Source: Candidatus Phaeomarinibacter sp.
GTDB lineage: Bacteria > Pseudomonadota > Alphaproteobacteria > CGMCC-115125
Length of the DNA stretch: 6,254 nt
Assembly: GCA_028279995.1 (NCBI GenBank)
Contig: JANQMQ010000355.1
Coordinates: forward strand, 1-6,254
Direction: 5' to 3'
The position numbers and the translations under genes were made by a program. A model generated the notes under the pieces. The model saw nothing but the letters and a program-made list of their open reading frames with translations. It did no database searches and was not told where the DNA came from. The number at the start of each line of letters is the position of its first letter. The first letter of the stretch is position 1. Shown here piece by piece: positions 5,423-6,254 of this stretch.

Positions 5423-6254
5423 ATGTCCCAAAACGCGGTATCCCCCACCCTGGATAGCCCCGCCCCCAATCCGGGCGGGGCACCGGCACATCTGAGTATC
5501 GTTTCATCGGTTGATGAAACCCAGTTTCGGGTGTCCGTGTATCAGAGCCTGGACGATTGCGCCGTAGCATGGCGTCTGTTTGAAAGCGAAGCGCACGCAA
5601 CAGCGTTTCAGCATCACGCCTGGATGAACTCGTGGATGCATACAGTGGGCCGGGCCCGCGGTATCGAGCCACGCATTGCGCTTGTTCGCAACGCTGCCGG
5701 CGATCTGGTGATGATCCTGCCGCTGGCAATTGAGCGTACCTTTGGCGTTCCTCATCTCATCTGGCTGGCCCAGGACGAGGCGGACTATCACGGGCCGCTC
5801 ATTCATCCCGCATGGAATACGAAGACGCCGCACGAGGAAGTCGGTCGCATTCTGTCTGCCGTTGCAGCAAGCATCCCCGAAGTGAAGGCATTTGCCCTCA
5901 CCAAGACGCTGGCAAAGATCGAGGGCATGTCGAACCCGTTGACAGCGGTAAAACATGCCCCCCACCCCTCCTCCGGCCATGCAATCACCCTGGCCGGAGA
6001 GGACTACGAGACCTTCTATGCCGGTATGCGCAGCAAATCGACACGCAAACGCGACCGGCAAAGGCGTCGGCGCCTCGAAGAAACCGGCACCGTTGAGTTC
6101 TCGACGCCGGAAACCCAGCCCGAACAGCATGCAATGCTCGACGCGATCCTTGCGCAGAAAGCCTGTTGGCTGAAACAGCGCGGTATTGTCGATCCTTTCG
6201 GCTCACAGGAAGTGAAGAGTTTTTTCCATCAACTCATCGATGACCAGTCGGCTC
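5423..6254 (+). CDS. Second CelD/BcsL-type acyltransferase, C-terminus missing
   Basis: The frame opens at ATG 5423, 18 bases after the oxygenase stop, with only a weak ATAGG site (5411-5415) and a seven-base spacer. It stays open for 277 codons to the window end. It is a paralogue of the 3168-4385 product: AFQHHAWMNSW (61-71), LPLAI (99-103) and LAQDEADYHGPLI (115-127) match the same blocks there in order and spacing. The basic helix STRKRDRQRRRRLEE (206-220) corresponds to the basic helix at 198-211 of the first enzyme, and QKACWLKQRGI (245-255) to QKRTRLKEIGA. The hallmark FDFxKGDE motif would be expected about 70 residues beyond the edge. The N-terminus is Pro/Ala/Gly-rich (7-22), probably disordered, and coded by the GC-rich hairpin at 5457-5481. 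The start is supported because both paralogues have similar lengths before the shared FQ..W block (53 and 61 residues). Close spacing implies co-transcription and perhaps translational coupling with the oxygenase. Confidence 0.88.
   Translation, partial: MSQNAVSPTLDSPAPNPGGAPAHLSIVSSVDETQFRVSVYQSLDDCAVAWRLFESEAHATAFQHHAWMNSWMHTVGRARGIEPRIALVRNAAGDLVMILPLAIERTFGVPHLIWLAQDEADYHGPLIHPAWNTKTPHEEVGRILSAVAASIPEVKAFALTKTLAKIEGMSNPLTAVKHAPHPSSGHAITLAGEDYETFYAGMRSKSTRKRDRQRRRRLEETGTVEFSTPETQPEQHAMLDAILAQKACWLKQRGIVDPFGSQEVKSFFHQLIDDQSA
5457..5481 (+). repeat. Strong 9-bp all-GC hairpin inside the start of the second acyltransferase gene
   Basis: GCCCCGCCC (5457-5465) pairs perfectly with GGGCGGGGC (5473-5481) around the seven-base loop CCAATCC. 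It begins 34 bases after the A of the ATG. No T-run follows, so it is not a standard intrinsic terminator. At this position it could slow early ribosomes or protect the upstream part of the mRNA from 3' exonucleases. Confidence 0.75.
5501..5520 (+). repeat. Second hairpin, 8-bp stem with four-base loop
   Basis: GTTTCATC (5501-5508) pairs perfectly with GATGAAAC (5513-5520) around GGTT. It sits 19 bases after the GC hairpin, in the same coding region. The GAAAC at 5516-5520 could instead pair with GTTTC at 5524-5528, so two mutually exclusive folds are possible. No T-run follows. It could also be a DNA-level binding palindrome. Confidence 0.65.

Noticed and set aside
4868..6130. Two minus-strand frames of about 207 codons opposite the oxygenase and second acyltransferase genes.
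   Set aside because: Both are antisense to well-supported genes with family motifs, and their translations show no recognisable fold.

Overview
The window looks like chromosomal DNA of a GC-rich alphaproteobacterium, possibly a Caulobacterales/Hyphomonadaceae-like or rhizobial-type lineage. This rests on base composition, codon choice and the recognised families, not on a marker gene. Both ends cut through genes. The content is an envelope-polysaccharide or glycolipid modification neighbourhood. I see no RNA gene, insertion sequence, phage gene or CRISPR array.

Layout, left to right. (1) <1-1081, minus: a family-1 (GT-B) glycosyltransferase of the sterol-glucosyltransferase/UGT type, lacking its C-terminus. 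(2) 1143-1223, minus: a 26-residue single-pass membrane microprotein just upstream of the glycosyltransferase, with a plausible promoter at 1288-1315, so the two may be co-transcribed. (3) 1224-1455: a divergent regulatory region with several short dyads. (4) 1456-1941, plus: a small secreted acidic protein resembling the DUF7282 fold. (5) 1958-3016, minus, convergent with the previous gene: a NodB-type polysaccharide deacetylase. (6) 3017-3167: a second divergent intergenic region. (7) 3168-4385, plus: a CelD/BcsL-type (BioF2-like, GNAT-fold) acyltransferase. (8) 4469-5404, plus: a JmjC/cupin_8-type protein with a complete HxD...H metal triad and a lysine placed as in factor-inhibiting HIF (FIH), probably an Fe(II)/2-oxoglutarate oxygenase. 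(9) 5423->6254, plus: a second CelD/BcsL-type acyltransferase, paralogous to the first and cut by the window end.

The families together suggest assembly or decoration of a cell-surface glycan or glycolipid: sugar transfer, N-deacetylation of a GlcNAc-type residue, then acyl transfer onto an exposed amine or hydroxyl, with a possible hydroxylation step. The acyltransferase-oxygenase-acyltransferase series on the plus strand is the most unusual part. The other striking feature is a pair of strong tandem hairpins inside the first 100 bases of the second acyltransferase gene.
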